A stretch of DNA of 64,000 nt from the NCBI GenBank assembly GCA_020438845.1, contig JAGQTV010000114.1, forward strand, positions 1-64,000, read 5' to 3'. The position numbers were made by a program, and so were the translations under genes. Origin of the DNA: Mycobacterium sp. (GTDB lineage Bacteria; Actinomycetota; Actinomycetes; Mycobacteriales; Mycobacteriaceae). Of this stretch, positions 8,653 through 17,525 are shown piece after piece; positions within the stretch are counted from its first letter, which is position 1, and each line of letters opens with the position of its first letter. The notes under the pieces were generated by a model. The model searched no databases and was not told the origin of the DNA. It saw nothing but the letters and a program-made list of their open reading frames with translations.

Positions 8653-9795
8653 GTGAGTCGGACGCGCGACCATGACGCCTGCCCGGGAGCCCTGCAGGTC
8701 CATCAGGCCGCCGACGGCGCCCTGGCCCGGGTGCGGTTGCCCGGCGGCATGATCGACGCCGCCGGACTCGAAGCACTGGCCGACGCCGCCACCCGGTTCG
8801 GAGCAGGCACCCTGGAGCTGACCTCGCGAGGAAATCTGCAAGTGCGTGGCGTCCGGGGGGAATCGGGCATCGCCGGGTTGGCCGATGCGGTCACCGCGGC
8901 CGGCCTACTCCCGTCGCCCGGCCATGAGCGGGTGCGCAACATCGTCGCCTCCCCGCTCTCAGGCCGGGCCGGCGGACTCGCCGACGTCCGGCCATGGGTG
9001 GCCGAGTTGGACAGGGCGATCTGCGCCGAGCCTGAACTGGCCGATTTGCCGGGCCGGTTCCTGTTCTCGATCGACGACGGGAGCGCCGATGTGTCCGGGA
9101 TCGGCGCCGACATCGGGGTTCAGGTCATGGGGCGCGACGTGGCGCTACTGCTGGCCGGCTCCGACACCGGGGTGCGGCTGGATCCTTCCCAAACCATCGA
9201 GACTCTGATGACACTGGCCCGCCGATTCGCCGCTACGCGCGGAAGCGCTTGGCGGGTGAACGAATTGGCCGATCCGTCCTCCCTTCTGGCCGGCTTCACG
9301 GCGTCCGCTCCGGGTGGTCCCGTCGCCCCGGCCGGCCCCCCGCCGGTCGGCTGGATAGCCCAGGACGACGACCGGGTTGCGCTGGGCGCGGTAGTGCCCT
9401 TGGGCGTGTTGACGGCCCGTCAGGCACAGTTCGTGGCCGCTGTCGAGGCTCCGGTGGTGATTACCCCGTGGCGCTCGCTGGTGATCTGCGATCTCGAGGA
9501 GGGGGTGGCCGACACCGTCCTGCGGGTGCTGGCACCGCTGGGCCTGGTGTTCGACGAAACCTCTCACTGGCTGCAGGTGAGCGCCTGCGTCGGCAGGCCT
9601 GGATGCGAACGGTCGGCGGCCGATGTCCGAGCCGACGCCGCCCGTGCCGTCGACGGCACCGAGAGTGAGGCTGGGGGTGGCGGCCGGGTCCACTACGCAG
9701 GCTGCGACCGGGCCTGCGGCCGACCACCTCAGGCGAAGGTGCTGGTGGCCACCGAAGGGGGCTACCGCGAGCTGGGGCGGTCGGACGGGTCGTAG
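8653..9795 (+). CDS. cobG: Precorrin-3B synthase CobG
   Basis: 380 residues from a GTG at 8653. CobG is the oxygen-dependent step of aerobic corrin synthesis, converting precorrin-3A to precorrin-3B, with an iron-sulfur centre in a nitrite/sulfite reductase-like fold. The sequence shows the half-domain pattern ([20 protein letters not shown]) and near the end the cluster ligands CVGRPGC (C-x5-C) and CDRAC (C-x3-C). Its presence means the organism uses the late-cobalt, aerobic route. It is followed by cobH 10 bp later and cobIJ overlapping that, forming one operon. An upstream-open frame from 7735 is antisense to the DUF4129 gene and is not used. Confidence 0.95.
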   Translation: MSRTRDHDACPGALQVHQAADGALARVRLPGGMIDAAGLEALADAATRFGAGTLELTSRGNLQVRGVRGESGIAGLADAVTAAGLLPSPGHERVRNIVASPLSGRAGGLADVRPWVAELDRAICAEPELADLPGRFLFSIDDGSADVSGIGADIGVQVMGRDVALLLAGSDTGVRLDPSQTIETLMTLARRFAATRGSAWRVNELADPSSLLAGFTASAPGGPVAPAGPPPVGWIAQDDDRVALGAVVPLGVLTARQAQFVAAVEAPVVITPWRSLVICDLEEGVADTVLRVLAPLGLVFDETSHWLQVSACVGRPGCERSAADVRADAARAVDGTESEAGGGGRVHYAGCDRACGRPPQAKVLVATEGGYRELGRSDGS

Positions 9796-9805
9796 GGTTG
9801 ACGCC

Positions 9806-10432
9806 GTGCTCGACTATGTCCGCGACGCCGCTGAGATCTATCGGCAATCGTTCGCGACGATTCGGGCCGAGGCCGACCTGAGCTGCTTTCCCTCCGACGT
9901 CGCCCGTGTGGTGGTCCGCTTGGTCCACACCTGCGGGCAGGTGGACCTCGCCGAGCATGTGGCGTTCACACCCGACGTCGTGTCCGAGACGCACGCGGCA
10001 CTGGCCGCGGGTGCACCGATCCTGTGCGACTCGTCGATGGTGGCCGCCGGAATCACCGCCGCCCGACTGCCCGCGGGTAATGAAGTGGTGTCGCTGGTTG
10101 CCGACCCCCGCGCCGCAGACCTTGCACAGCGCCGGGAGACCACACGTTCGGCAGCGGCAGTGGAGTTGTGGGCCGATCGGCTCGCCGGGTCGGTGCTGGC
10201 GATAGGCAACGCCCCCACCGCGCTGTTCCGGCTGCTGGAGCTTATCGACGACGGGGTGCCTGCGCCGGTGGCGGTGCTTGGCGGACCGGTCGGCTTCGTC
10301 GGCTCCGCGCAGTCCAAGCAGGAGCTCATCGACCGGCCCCGCGGCATGGAATACCTTGTGGTGCAGGGCCGTCGGGGCGGTAGCGCGATGGCCGCGGCTG
10401 CCGTGAACGCGATAGCGAGTGAACGCGAGTGA
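9806..10432 (+). CDS. cobH: Precorrin-8X methylmutase CobH
   Basis: 208 residues from a GTG at 9806, the same length as I recall for the M. tuberculosis protein. CobH moves a methyl group from C-11 to C-12 of precorrin-8X to give hydrogenobyrinic acid. Family features seen: [15 protein letters not shown] at the start, then [15 protein letters not shown] with the active-site His, ILCDSSMV, and the C-terminal [16 protein letters not shown] followed by a [15 protein letters not shown] segment. It ends in a 4-bp GTGA overlap with cobIJ, indicating coupled translation. The frame is open upstream into cobG but homology and the operon arrangement support this start. Confidence 0.96.
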   Translation: MLDYVRDAAEIYRQSFATIRAEADLSCFPSDVARVVVRLVHTCGQVDLAEHVAFTPDVVSETHAALAAGAPILCDSSMVAAGITAARLPAGNEVVSLVADPRAADLAQRRETTRSAAAVELWADRLAGSVLAIGNAPTALFRLLELIDDGVPAPVAVLGGPVGFVGSAQSKQELIDRPRGMEYLVVQGRRGGSAMAAAAVNAIASERE

Positions 10433-11901
10433 GCGGGCGGGCGGCGAAACAAGGCACCCTCTACGGAGTCGGGCTGGGCCCGGGTGACCCGGAACTTGTA
10501 ACGGTCAAGGCTGCCCGGGTGATCGCCGAAGCCGACGTGGTCGCCTATCACAGTGCGCGCCACGGCCGTAGCATCGCCCGCCGGATCGCCGAGCCCTATC
10601 TGCGGCCGGGCCAGATCGAGGAGCATCTGGTGTATCCGGTGACCACCGAGACCACCGACCACCCGGGCGGCTACGCCGGCGCAATGGAGGATTTCTACGC
10701 CCGCTCCGCCGACCTGATAGCCGCACACCTCGCTGCGGGCCGCAACGTCGCCTTGCTTGCCGAGGGCGACCCACTGTTCTACAGCTCCTACATGCACATG
10801 CACACTCGGCTCACCCGGCGATTCAGCGCGGTGATCGTGCCCGGGGTGACGTCGGTGAGTGCGGCCTCGGCGGCTGTCGGTACCCCGCTGGTGACCGGTG
10901 ACGAAGTGCTGTCCGTGTTGCCCGGCACCCTGCCGGTGGCCGAGTTGGCCCAGCGGCTGAGCGAAACCGACGCCGCCGTGGTGATGAAACTCGGCCGGAC
11001 TTATCCGCAAGTGCGCGAAGCCCTTTCGTTGGCGGGCCGGCTCGACGATGCGGTCTACGTGGAGCGGGCCAGCACCGAGACCCAGCGGGTACTCCCGGCG
11101 GCGGACGTGGACGACGACCGGGTACCGTACTTCTCGCTGGCGGTGGTGCCCGGCAGACCGCGCGATGACGCGCAGCCCGGAACGGTCGCCGTCGTCGGCC
11201 TCGGGCCCGGCGACATCGCGTGGATGACGCCCCAGAGCCGCCGCGAACTGGCGGCCGCCACCGACCTGGTCGGTTACGGCCCCTACCTGGACCGCGTTCC
11301 GCCCCGGCCCAGGCAGCGCCGCCACGCATCCGACAACACCGACGAGATGCACCGCGCCCGCCTGGCCTGCGAACTGGCCGAGCAGGGCCGTGCGGTGGCG
11401 GTCGTCTCCTCCGGCGACCCAGGAGTGTTCGCCATGGCTACCGCGGTGCTCGAGGAAGCCAAGCAGTGGCCGAACGTGACGGTTCGGGTGATACCGGCGA
11501 TGACGGCCGCACAGGCAGTGGCCAGCCGGGTGGGCGCGCCCCTGGGCCACGACTATGCGGTGGTGTCGCTGTCCGACCGGCTCAAGCCCTGGGACGTCAT
11601 CGCCACGCGCCTGTCGGCGGCCGCCGCCTCGGATTTGGTCCTGGCGATCTACAACCCGGCTTCCACGAGTCGCACCTGGCAGGTCGAGGCCATGCGAGAC
11701 CTGCTTCTGGAACACCGCGATGCCGGCACCCCGGTAGTGATCGGCCGGGATGTGTCCGGACCGCACGAGTCGGTGAAGGTCGTTCGCCTTGCCGACCTCG
11801 ACGGCAGCGACGTCGACATGCGATGCCTGCTGATCGTCGGCTCGTCGCAGACGCAGTGGTACGGCGATACGGTGTTCACCCCGCGTCGCTATCCAGGCTG
11901 A
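10429..11901 (+). CDS. cobIJ: CobI-CobJ fusion: precorrin-2 C20- and precorrin-3B C17-methyltransferase
   Basis: 490 residues, GTG start overlapping cobH. Two SAM-dependent tetrapyrrole methylase domains are fused head to tail. The first begins [17 protein letters not shown] near residue 9 and contains [15 protein letters not shown]; the second begins at about residue 252 with [13 protein letters not shown] and has [13 protein letters not shown] and IYNPAST. The first corresponds to CobI (C20) and the second to CobJ (C17, ring contraction). The fusion is usual in mycobacteria. Its stop overlaps the convergent cobK gene by 13 bp in a small tandem repeat. In M. tuberculosis sigC and blaC follow at this point; they are absent here. 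Confidence 0.96.
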   Translation: MSGRAAKQGTLYGVGLGPGDPELVTVKAARVIAEADVVAYHSARHGRSIARRIAEPYLRPGQIEEHLVYPVTTETTDHPGGYAGAMEDFYARSADLIAAHLAAGRNVALLAEGDPLFYSSYMHMHTRLTRRFSAVIVPGVTSVSAASAAVGTPLVTGDEVLSVLPGTLPVAELAQRLSETDAAVVMKLGRTYPQVREALSLAGRLDDAVYVERASTETQRVLPAADVDDDRVPYFSLAVVPGRPRDDAQPGTVAVVGLGPGDIAWMTPQSRRELAAATDLVGYGPYLDRVPPRPRQRRHASDNTDEMHRARLACELAEQGRAVAVVSSGDPGVFAMATAVLEEAKQWPNVTVRVIPAMTAAQAVASRVGAPLGHDYAVVSLSDRLKPWDVIATRLSAAAASDLVLAIYNPASTSRTWQVEAMRDLLLEHRDAGTPVVIGRDVSGPHESVKVVRLADLDGSDVDMRCLLIVGSSQTQWYGDTVFTPRRYPG

Positions 11902-12626
11902 GCACCCAGGCTGAGCACCCAGGACACCGCGTCCTCCACCGAGCTCACCACGGCGACCCCGGCCGGAAGTGGCGGGCGGTCGATCATCACGACGTCCACA
12001 TCCAGTGCCTGCGCGGCGTGCAGTTTGGCCTCGGTGAGCTCTCCCCCACTGTTCTTGGTCACCAGCACGTCGATGCGATACCGCTGGAGCAGTCCGTATT
12101 CGTCTTCGTAACGGTAGGGGCCCCGGGAGAGCAGCAGCTGGTGACACCGCGGCAGCGCCGTGGGGTCGGGTGCGGTGACCACCCGGATCAGGAACCACGC
12201 GTCGCTGCCCGCAAAGGCGGCCGCCCCGGAACGGCCAGTGGTCAGGAACACCCGCGAATAACCCTGCTGAGCAACGTATTCAGCTGCTGCGGTATCAGAT
12301 CGCGCCCGATGGGCCCCGACCGCGCTCCAGGCTGGCCGGTGCAGTACCAGGTGCCGCAGCCCGAGTCCGGAGCACGCCTGCGCGGCATGGGCGGTCATGG
12401 CGGAGGCGAACGGGTGGGTGGCATCGACCACAGCGGTGATGTTGTTCTCGACCAACCAGTTCCGCAGACCCTCGACACCGCCGAAGCCGCCCATCCGCAC
12501 TGGCCCGACCGGCAGTGCAGGGTCGGGAACCCGGCCGGCCAACGAACTGACCAGCTCGATGTTGGGGTGCAGCCGGGCAGCCAGGTCCCGAGCCTCGCCG
12601 GTGCCGCCCAGTAGCAGCAGCCGCAT
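11889..12626 (-). CDS. cobK: Precorrin-6A reductase CobK
   Basis: 245 residues from the ATG at 12626, whose A is shared with the last base of the cobM stop (TGATG). CobK reduces precorrin-6A to precorrin-6B with NADPH. The start MRLLLLGGTGEARDLA is the typical CobK nucleotide-binding turn, and DATHPFA and LTTGRSG segments match the family. A TTG one codon upstream is possible but unneeded. It is the last gene of the cobL-cobM-cobK transcript, with overlaps at both junctions. Confidence 0.95.
   Translation of the reverse strand: MRLLLLGGTGEARDLAARLHPNIELVSSLAGRVPDPALPVGPVRMGGFGGVEGLRNWLVENNITAVVDATHPFASAMTAHAAQACSGLGLRHLVLHRPAWSAVGAHRARSDTAAAEYVAQQGYSRVFLTTGRSGAAAFAGSDAWFLIRVVTAPDPTALPRCHQLLLSRGPYRYEDEYGLLQRYRIDVLVTKNSGGELTEAKLHAAQALDVDVVMIDRPPLPAGVAVVSSVEDAVSWVLSLGAQPG
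11893..11923. repeat. 13-bp tandem repeat at the cobIJ/cobK convergent ends
   Basis: CCAGGCTGAGCAC occurs at 11893-11905 and 11906-11918, followed by a partial copy CCAGG. It covers the stop of cobIJ (11899-11901) and the last codons of cobK, so the duplication has reset the end of at least one gene. It is not a multiple of three, yet both genes end cleanly. Confidence 0.85.
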
Positions 12627-13384
12627 CAATGCCGGCTTCCCCGGGGACGCCCGCCGGAGTACAGGTAGCTGTCCGGAAAACCCTGTGCGGCAAGCGCCTC
12701 GCCGATGACAATGACCGCGGTGCGGGTGATACCGGCGCGGTGAACCTCACCGGCGATGTCAGATAACGTGCCACGCAGCACCATCTGCTCTGGCCAGCTG
12801 GCGAACGCGACCACCGCGACCGGGGTGTCCGGCCGGCGGCCGCTGTCCAGGAGTTCAGCCACGACGGCGTCGATGCGGTGGGCGGCCAAGTGGATCACCA
12901 GGGTTCCCGGCATGGCGGTGAGATCCTCGCCATTGGGCATCGCTGTCGAGAGGGTGGCGACCCGAGTCAGCGTCACCGTCTGGGCGACCCCCGGGACCGT
13001 CAGTTCCCGACCGAGCACCGCTGCCGCTGCTGCGAATGCCGGCACCCCCGGGACGATCTCGTAGGTGATCCCAAGCGCGTCGAGCCTTCGGGATTGCTCC
13101 GCCAGTGCGCTGTAAATCGAAGGATCGCCGGAGTGCAGCCGGGCGACATCGTGGCCTGCAGCGTCGGCGGCAGCGATCTCGTCGACGATGTCCTCCAACG
13201 TAAGCGGACCGGTGTTGACGATCCGGCTTCCCGGCGGGCACAGGTCGAGAAGGTCGGCGCTCTCCCGGTCGGGCATGATCGAGCCGGCATAGAGGCAAAC
13301 CGGACAGCGCCGGAGCAGCCGTTGGGCGCGAACGGTGATCAGGTCGGCGGCACCGGGCCCGGCGCCGATGAAATACACGGTCAC
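12626..13384 (-). CDS. cobM: Precorrin-4 C11-methyltransferase CobM
   Basis: 252 residues from a GTG at 13384 that overlaps the cobL stop as GTGA. The N-terminus TVYFIGAGPGAADLITVRAQ is the tetrapyrrole methylase SAM loop; VCLYAGSIMP, RLHSGDPSIYSALAEQ and EIVPGVPAFAAAAA follow in the order expected for CobM. It adds the C-11 methyl group to precorrin-4. The coordinates put it between cobL and cobK in one operon. An upstream ATG-like start at 13402 would lengthen the overlap with cobL and adds MGGQRP, which is less likely. Confidence 0.95.
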   Translation of the reverse strand: MTVYFIGAGPGAADLITVRAQRLLRRCPVCLYAGSIMPDRESADLLDLCPPGSRIVNTGPLTLEDIVDEIAAADAAGHDVARLHSGDPSIYSALAEQSRRLDALGITYEIVPGVPAFAAAAAVLGRELTVPGVAQTVTLTRVATLSTAMPNGEDLTAMPGTLVIHLAAHRIDAVVAELLDSGRRPDTPVAVVAFASWPEQMVLRGTLSDIAGEVHRAGITRTAVIVIGEALAAQGFPDSYLYSGGRPRGSRH

Positions 13385-14559
13385 AGGACGCTGACCACCC
13401 ATTGAGTGATCGGCATGGCCGGGCGCCAGCCGGTGAATCCGCCCAGCGGCTCACCGCGGTAATGCTGGAAGCGGCGCAGCTCGCCGCCCAGCCGCGAATG
13501 CCATTCGACGAGAAGTGCTTCGGACTCGGCGGTGACCGCATTGGCCACCAGCCGACCACCGGCCGGGAGCCGATCCACACAGGCCGACACCAAACCAGGC
13601 GCGGTCAGCCCGCCACCGATGAAGATCACGTCCGGGTTGCCGCCATCGGCAAAGGCACCGGGGGCTTCGCCGAGCACCGTGACATCACAGCCGAAGGCCC
13701 GGGCGTTTTCGCCGATCCGTTGACTCCGACCCGCATTGTTCTCGAACGCCACTGCGCGGCAACCTGTTGCGCTACGGCACCATTCGACGGCGATGCTGCC
13801 CGAAGCTGCCCCGACGTCCCACAACAATTCGCCGGGCCGCGGCGCCAGCGCCGCCAGCGTCACAGCGCGGATGCCTTGTTTGGTGATCATGCCGTCGTGG
13901 GCGAATGCATCGTCGGGCAGCGTGTGGCCAGTGCGCTCGTCGGGCAGGTAGCGCACGGCGATCACGGCGAGGTCGTCGATTTCGCCCGGCGTCGCGGACC
14001 AGCTTTCGGCGTTGCCCCCGCGGATGCGCTCCGCCGGGCCGCCAAGCTGTTCCAGAACGGTGAACTCCGAAGCGCCCCGGCCAGTTACGGCCAGCAGTGC
14101 GGCCAGCTGACTCGGCGTCGAGGCATCCCGGCAGAGCACAACGGCCTGGCCGCCGCGGCGCACCGCGGTGTGCACCGGGGCGGTCACCAGGCTGATCACT
14201 TCGGTGTCCTGGGTCTGCCATCCCATCCGGGCGCAGGCCAGGGTCACCGAGGAAACGTGGGGAAGTACCCGGACCTGGTCCGGTCCGTAGAGACGGATCA
14301 GCGTGCCGCCGATGCCATGCAGCAGAGGGTCGCCGCTGGCGACAACGTGGACGTCCTCGCCCCCGGCATCGTCAAGCAGATGTCGCAGCGCCGGCATCAT
14401 CGGGCTCGGCCAGGGGAGCCTGGGCGCGGTGACGGTATCGTCGAGTAGGGCGAGTTGCCGCGGCGCGCCGTAGATGACTGCTGCACTGCGCAATTCGCTC
14501 TTCGCTACCTCGGAGATTCCGGCCGTTCCGTCGGCACCGACGCCCACGACGATGATCAC
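13381..14559 (-). CDS. cobL: Precorrin-6Y C5,15-methyltransferase (decarboxylating) CobL
   Basis: 392 residues. CobL methylates C-5 and C-15 of precorrin-6B and removes the C-12 acetate carboxyl. It has an N-terminal CobE/tetrapyrrole methylase domain (MIIVVGVGADGTAGIS; VVASGDPLLHGIGGTLIR) and a C-terminal CobT-type methyltransferase domain with the SAM site LLWDVGAASGSIAVEW near residue 240. Two-domain length is normal. It heads the cobL-cobM-cobK operon; the SDR gene upstream ends 19 bp before its start. Confidence 0.95.
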   Translation of the reverse strand: MIIVVGVGADGTAGISEVAKSELRSAAVIYGAPRQLALLDDTVTAPRLPWPSPMMPALRHLLDDAGGEDVHVVASGDPLLHGIGGTLIRLYGPDQVRVLPHVSSVTLACARMGWQTQDTEVISLVTAPVHTAVRRGGQAVVLCRDASTPSQLAALLAVTGRGASEFTVLEQLGGPAERIRGGNAESWSATPGEIDDLAVIAVRYLPDERTGHTLPDDAFAHDGMITKQGIRAVTLAALAPRPGELLWDVGAASGSIAVEWCRSATGCRAVAFENNAGRSQRIGENARAFGCDVTVLGEAPGAFADGGNPDVIFIGGGLTAPGLVSACVDRLPAGGRLVANAVTAESEALLVEWHSRLGGELRRFQHYRGEPLGGFTGWRPAMPITQWVVSVL

Positions 14560-14578
14560 CGGATCACCTTTGCAACTG

Positions 14579-15355
14579 TCACCGGGGCAACCTCCGCCAC
14601 ACCGCTTGCGGCAACAACCTCATCCCGAAGAACAACGGACGCAACGCCCATGGCACCCACACCGTGCGATGTCCACGCGCCAAGGCTCGCACCGTCGCAT
14701 CGGCCACCTGGGCCGGCGTGCTGGACAGCGGCGCGGGTTCCATCCCGGCGGTCATCCGGCCGATCACGAATCCCGGCCGCACGATCAGCAACCGAACTCC
14801 GCTGCCGTGCAACGCGTCCGACAACCCGCTGGCGAAGCCGTCCAGACCGGCTTTGGCCGAACCGTAGACGTAGTTGGCCCGCCGCACCCGAATCCCGGCC
14901 ACCGATGAGAACACCACCAGCGCACCACTGCCTGCACTGCGCATGGCCGCCGCCAGCGCGGTCAGCAGACTGATCTGAGCGAGGTAATCGGTGTGGACGA
15001 TCGCCACCGCGTGCGCCGCGTCCGTCTCGGCTCGCGCCTGGTCGCCCAGGATTCCGAAGGCCAGCACGGCGATGTCGATCGGCCCGAATTCCCCGACCAA
15101 CGCCGCGACCATCGGACCGCGGGAGTCGAGTTCGTCGGCGTTGAACTCCACGGTATGCACACCCGCAGCGCCGGCCGACCGGACCGCCGCGACTTCGTCG
15201 TCAAGCCGATCGGCCCCGCGGGCGGCCAGCACCACCGTCGAACCCGCCGCCAACCGGCAGGCGAGTTCCAGGCCGATCTCACTGCGACCACCGAAGATCA
15301 CCACAGTTTTCGCGGTCACCACAGTTTTCGGGGGCCCACTGGCCGTGTCCTGCAT
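14579..15355 (-). CDS. Short-chain dehydrogenase/reductase (Rv2073c-like)
   Basis: 258 residues from the ATG at 15355. It has an NAD(P)-binding start KTVVIFGGRSEIGLELA (a variant of TGxxxGxG), a conserved Asp-rich strand, and the catalytic YxxxK as YVYGSAKAGL with a preceding Ser (VVFSSVAG). It belongs to the decaprenylphosphoryl-type or general SDR group; no substrate can be assigned. It lies just upstream of cobL on the same strand and is divergent (35 bp) from the Rv2074-like gene. The N-terminus contains a duplicated TVV (bases 15301-15335 hold two copies of ACCACAGTTTTCG). A start at 15484 would run into the divergent gene. Confidence 0.85.
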   Translation of the reverse strand: MQDTASGPPKTVVTAKTVVIFGGRSEIGLELACRLAAGSTVVLAARGADRLDDEVAAVRSAGAAGVHTVEFNADELDSRGPMVAALVGEFGPIDIAVLAFGILGDQARAETDAAHAVAIVHTDYLAQISLLTALAAAMRSAGSGALVVFSSVAGIRVRRANYVYGSAKAGLDGFASGLSDALHGSGVRLLIVRPGFVIGRMTAGMEPAPLSSTPAQVADATVRALARGHRTVWVPWALRPLFFGMRLLPQAVWRRLPR

Positions 15356-15390
15356 AGCAGCGATTATTCCCTGCGCTAGCGTGAAGGTTG

Positions 15391-15795
15391 ATGTCCACTG
15401 CCAGGCTGACCAGCGAGGCGCGCGAGTTTCTCGGCGAACGCCACCTGGCCATGATGACCACACTGCGCGCCGACGGCTCGCCACACGTCGTGGCAGTCGG
15501 ATTCACCTTCGACCCCGAGACCCACATCGCGCGGGTGATCACATCGGATGGGACGCAAAAAGCAGTCAACGCAGAACGTAGCAAGATCGGGGTGCTCTCC
15601 CAGGTCGACGGTGCCCGCTGGTTGTCATTGGAGGGCATCGCCAGCGTCAACCGCGATGCCGATGCCGTCCGCGACGCCGAACTTCGCTATGCGCAGCGGT
15701 ACCGCACGCCAAAGCCGAACCCACGTCGAGTTGTCGTCGAGGTGCTGGTGCAGCGGGTACTGGGTTCTTCGACGCTGCTCGACCGAACCAGCTAG
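15391..15795 (+). CDS. F420-dependent biliverdin reductase (Rv2074-like)
   Basis: 134 residues from the ATG at 15391; a TTG one codon before is possible. The sequence is very close to what I recall of Rv2074, shown to reduce biliverdin-IX alpha to bilirubin with F420H2: [47 protein letters not shown] and [12 protein letters not shown] all match. It is a split-barrel PPOX-family protein. It is followed by a strong hairpin, then the convergent fasciclin gene. Its presence in the same window as a heme oxygenase and phytochrome is of interest because both involve biliverdin. Confidence 0.9.
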   Translation: MSTARLTSEAREFLGERHLAMMTTLRADGSPHVVAVGFTFDPETHIARVITSDGTQKAVNAERSKIGVLSQVDGARWLSLEGIASVNRDADAVRDAELRYAQRYRTPKPNPRRVVVEVLVQRVLGSSTLLDRTS

Positions 15796-15800
15796 AAAGA

Positions 15801-15839
15801 GCCCTGCGCCACCGGCCGGAGGGGCCGGCGGCGCAGGGC
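15801..15839. terminator. Bidirectional hairpin terminator between convergent genes
   Basis: A perfect 10-bp stem (GCCCTGCGCC at 15801-15810 with GGCGCAGGGC at 15830-15839) extends inward through CCGGCC/GGCCGG with one A-C mismatch and a GGAGG loop. It lies 6 bp after the Rv2074-like stop and 18 bp before the fasciclin gene end. There is no T run, as usual in mycobacteria. Confidence 0.85.
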
Positions 15840-15856
15840 CGGGTTGATCGGATCGG

Positions 15857-16435
15857 CTAGCTGGGCGGCAGCAGCACCGAGTCAATCAGGTAGACCGTGG
15901 CGTTGGTGGTTTTGACACCGCCGCACACCACGTTGGCGTTGTTGACCATCAGGTGGTCGCCCGATCCGCTTACTGTCACGGTCGCGCCTTGCACCGTCTT
16001 GTGGGTTCCGACGACCTGATCTGGGGCGGCCTGCCCGGGAACGACGTGGTAGGTCAGGATCGACGTCAGCAGGGCTGAGTCTGTCTTGAGCTTGTCAATT
16101 GTTGCTGCGTCGAGTTTGGCGAAGGCGTCGTTGGTCGGCGCGAACACGGTGAACTGCCCGCCGTCGAGGGTGCTGACGAGGTTTACCTGCGGGTTGAGCC
16201 CGCCGGAGACCGCGGCGGCCAGGGTCGTCAGCACGGGGCTGTTGGCAGCCGCGACGGTGAGCGGGGATGCGGCCATGCCGGCGACCGATCCTGGTCCGGA
16301 GGGATTCTGCTCCGCGTAGGAGGCGCATCCCGGCCCCACGAGGTCAGCGGCGGCGCTGGGTGCGGTCGCGACGGCGAAAATTGCCGCTGCTGCGGCGGCG
16401 GCCGCACCGAATCGCAGATTCACGTGCTTGGTCAT
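15857..16435 (-). CDS. Secreted fasciclin-domain protein (MPT70/MPT83-like)
   Basis: 192 residues from the ATG at 16435, preceded by a good ribosome site (GGAAGGAT, 16441-16448). A signal peptide of about 30 residues ends at SAAADLV. The rest is one fasciclin domain: [26 protein letters not shown] with the H1 box, then [10 protein letters not shown] with the YH motif, and [11 protein letters not shown] at the end. This is the family of MPT70 and MPT83, secreted or cell-surface proteins controlled by SigK in M. tuberculosis. There is no lipobox cysteine, so it resembles MPT70 more than the lipoprotein MPT83. A SigK-like promoter lies upstream, and sigK is 500 bp away. Confidence 0.9.
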   Translation of the reverse strand: MTKHVNLRFGAAAAAAAAIFAVATAPSAAADLVGPGCASYAEQNPSGPGSVAGMAASPLTVAAANSPVLTTLAAAVSGGLNPQVNLVSTLDGGQFTVFAPTNDAFAKLDAATIDKLKTDSALLTSILTYHVVPGQAAPDQVVGTHKTVQGATVTVSGSGDHLMVNNANVVCGGVKTTNATVYLIDSVLLPPS

Positions 16436-16490
16436 TGTTGATCCTTCCGTCATTGCCGCGCCACGGTGGTGACGCGCTTACACCCACTGC

Positions 16491-16516
16491 TTCGGTGCCG
16501 GCGGTCGTTCGGATCG
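16491..16516 (-). promoter_or_regulatory. SigK-like promoter for the fasciclin gene
   Basis: On the - strand CGATCC (16516-16511) is followed by 15 bases and then CCGAA (16495-16491), about 55 bp before the ATG. The same arrangement occurs on the + strand at 16575-16600. The likeness to a CCATCC-type -35 element is from memory of reported SigK promoters; no measurement supports it here. Confidence 0.5.
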
Positions 16517-16574
16517 GTGGAACCGAACGTGACCTCGATCACGTGCGAATCGCGCTGTCAATAATTGTGCAGAC

Positions 16575-16600
16575 CCATCCACCGTTCGATCGGCTCCGAA
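16575..16600 (+). promoter_or_regulatory. SigK-like promoter for the small membrane protein
   Basis: CCATCC (16575-16580), 15 bases, then CCGAAG (16596-16601). The element is 53 bp before the ATG at 16654. Its twin on the other strand serves the fasciclin gene, giving two outward-facing promoters 58 bp apart. Confidence 0.55.
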
Positions 16601-16653
16601 GAAGAGATGCGGCCTGCTTGCAAGGCCACCGGTCAAGGAACGGAGACGAAATC

Positions 16654-16860
16654 ATGGGAGACAAATTCCTCGATGTGACATCGATGGGGAACTGGAGTTG
16701 GGCCGAAACCTCCATGGTTGCGGTGCTTGTCGTCATCGCCGTCCTCACGATGCGCTCCATCATCGAGCGCGAGCGGGCGATGACCTTCGGCAAGGACGCC
16801 GAGTCCCGCAGGGCGGCCTACGAAGCGCGCTGGCGCTCTGGCCACATGACGGGAGCGTAG
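16654..16860 (+). CDS. Small single-pass membrane protein next to sigK
   Basis: 68 residues with an ATG at 16654 and purine-rich site (GGAACGGAG) upstream. One hydrophobic segment (about residues 19-34, TSMVAVLVVIAVLTM) is followed by a charged tail RSIIERERAMTFGKDAESRRAAYEA. I recognise no family. Its own SigK-like promoter and place between the fasciclin gene and sigK suggest it belongs to the same regulon. Being short and upstream-open to 16267, it could be missed by gene finders. The SigK-like promoter, ribosome site and clear membrane segment favour a real gene. Confidence 0.6.
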   Translation: MGDKFLDVTSMGNWSWAETSMVAVLVVIAVLTMRSIIERERAMTFGKDAESRRAAYEARWRSGHMTGA

Positions 16861-16942
16861 ACCCGAGATTCCTGATAACGGGGAGTGTCGAAAATTTGTG
16901 ATGCTCTCTGGTTACGCTCTTGTTCGATAACGCTGAGAACAG

Positions 16943-17512
16943 GTGCGTGTACCGGTGAATCACAAAGAAGGAGCAGCCCTCGATGAGCTGCTCCGCAAGA
17001 TTGGCCACGGCGATCGCGAAGCGTTCGCAGCCTTCTACGACATCACCCGCTCCCGGGTTTACGGGGTGGTCTTGCGGGTCCTCAGGGATCGCGGCTACAG
17101 CGAAGAAACCACTCAGGACATCTATCTCCAGGTGTGGCGCACCGCCGAAAGCTACGACCCGAGTTTGGGAAGCGCGCTGGCCTGGCTGTTGACCCTCGCC
17201 CACCGTCGAGCGGTGGACAGGGTCCGCGTGGAGCAGGCGGCCAGCCAGCGCGATTTCCGTTACGGCACAACATCACTGGAGCGCGATACCGATCATGTCA
17301 GTGATGCGGTCATTTCCGACGAAGAACGACGACAGGTGACCGGCTGTCTTGGCGGGTTGACCGATTTGCAACGTGAGTGCATCGAGCTCGCCTACTACCA
17401 AGGATTAACCTACGTCGAGGTTGCCAAGCGCCTGTCGGCCAACCTCGCCACAGTCAAGTCAAGGATGCGTGACGCCCTGCGTGGTCTGCGCAACTGCCTG
17501 AACGCGGGATAA
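16943..17512 (+). CDS. sigK: ECF RNA polymerase sigma factor SigK
   Basis: 189 residues from a GTG at 16943; a GTG at 16955 would give 185. Region 2 (DREAFAAFYDITRSRVYGVVLRVLRD, then GYSEETTQDIYLQVW) and region 4 (LQRECIELAYYQGLTYVEVAKRLSANLATVKSRMRDAL, a helix-turn-helix) are complete. The sequence agrees closely with SigK of M. tuberculosis as I remember it. SigK directs expression of MPT70/MPT83 and redox genes and is held by RskA. The next gene is rskA, 13 bp downstream with a strong ribosome site. The locus position differs from M. tuberculosis, where sigK lies near Rv0445c, so this could be a paralogue; either way the group is the same. Confidence 0.88.
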   Translation: MRVPVNHKEGAALDELLRKIGHGDREAFAAFYDITRSRVYGVVLRVLRDRGYSEETTQDIYLQVWRTAESYDPSLGSALAWLLTLAHRRAVDRVRVEQAASQRDFRYGTTSLERDTDHVSDAVISDEERRQVTGCLGGLTDLQRECIELAYYQGLTYVEVAKRLSANLATVKSRMRDALRGLRNCLNAG

Positions 17513-17525
17513 GGAGGAGGCGAGA

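Noticed and set aside
9838-12198. Very long open frame (786 codons) antisense to cobH and cobIJ
   Set aside because: Overlaps conserved cob genes completely, arginine/glycine/histidine-rich with no domain; expected in high-GC DNA.
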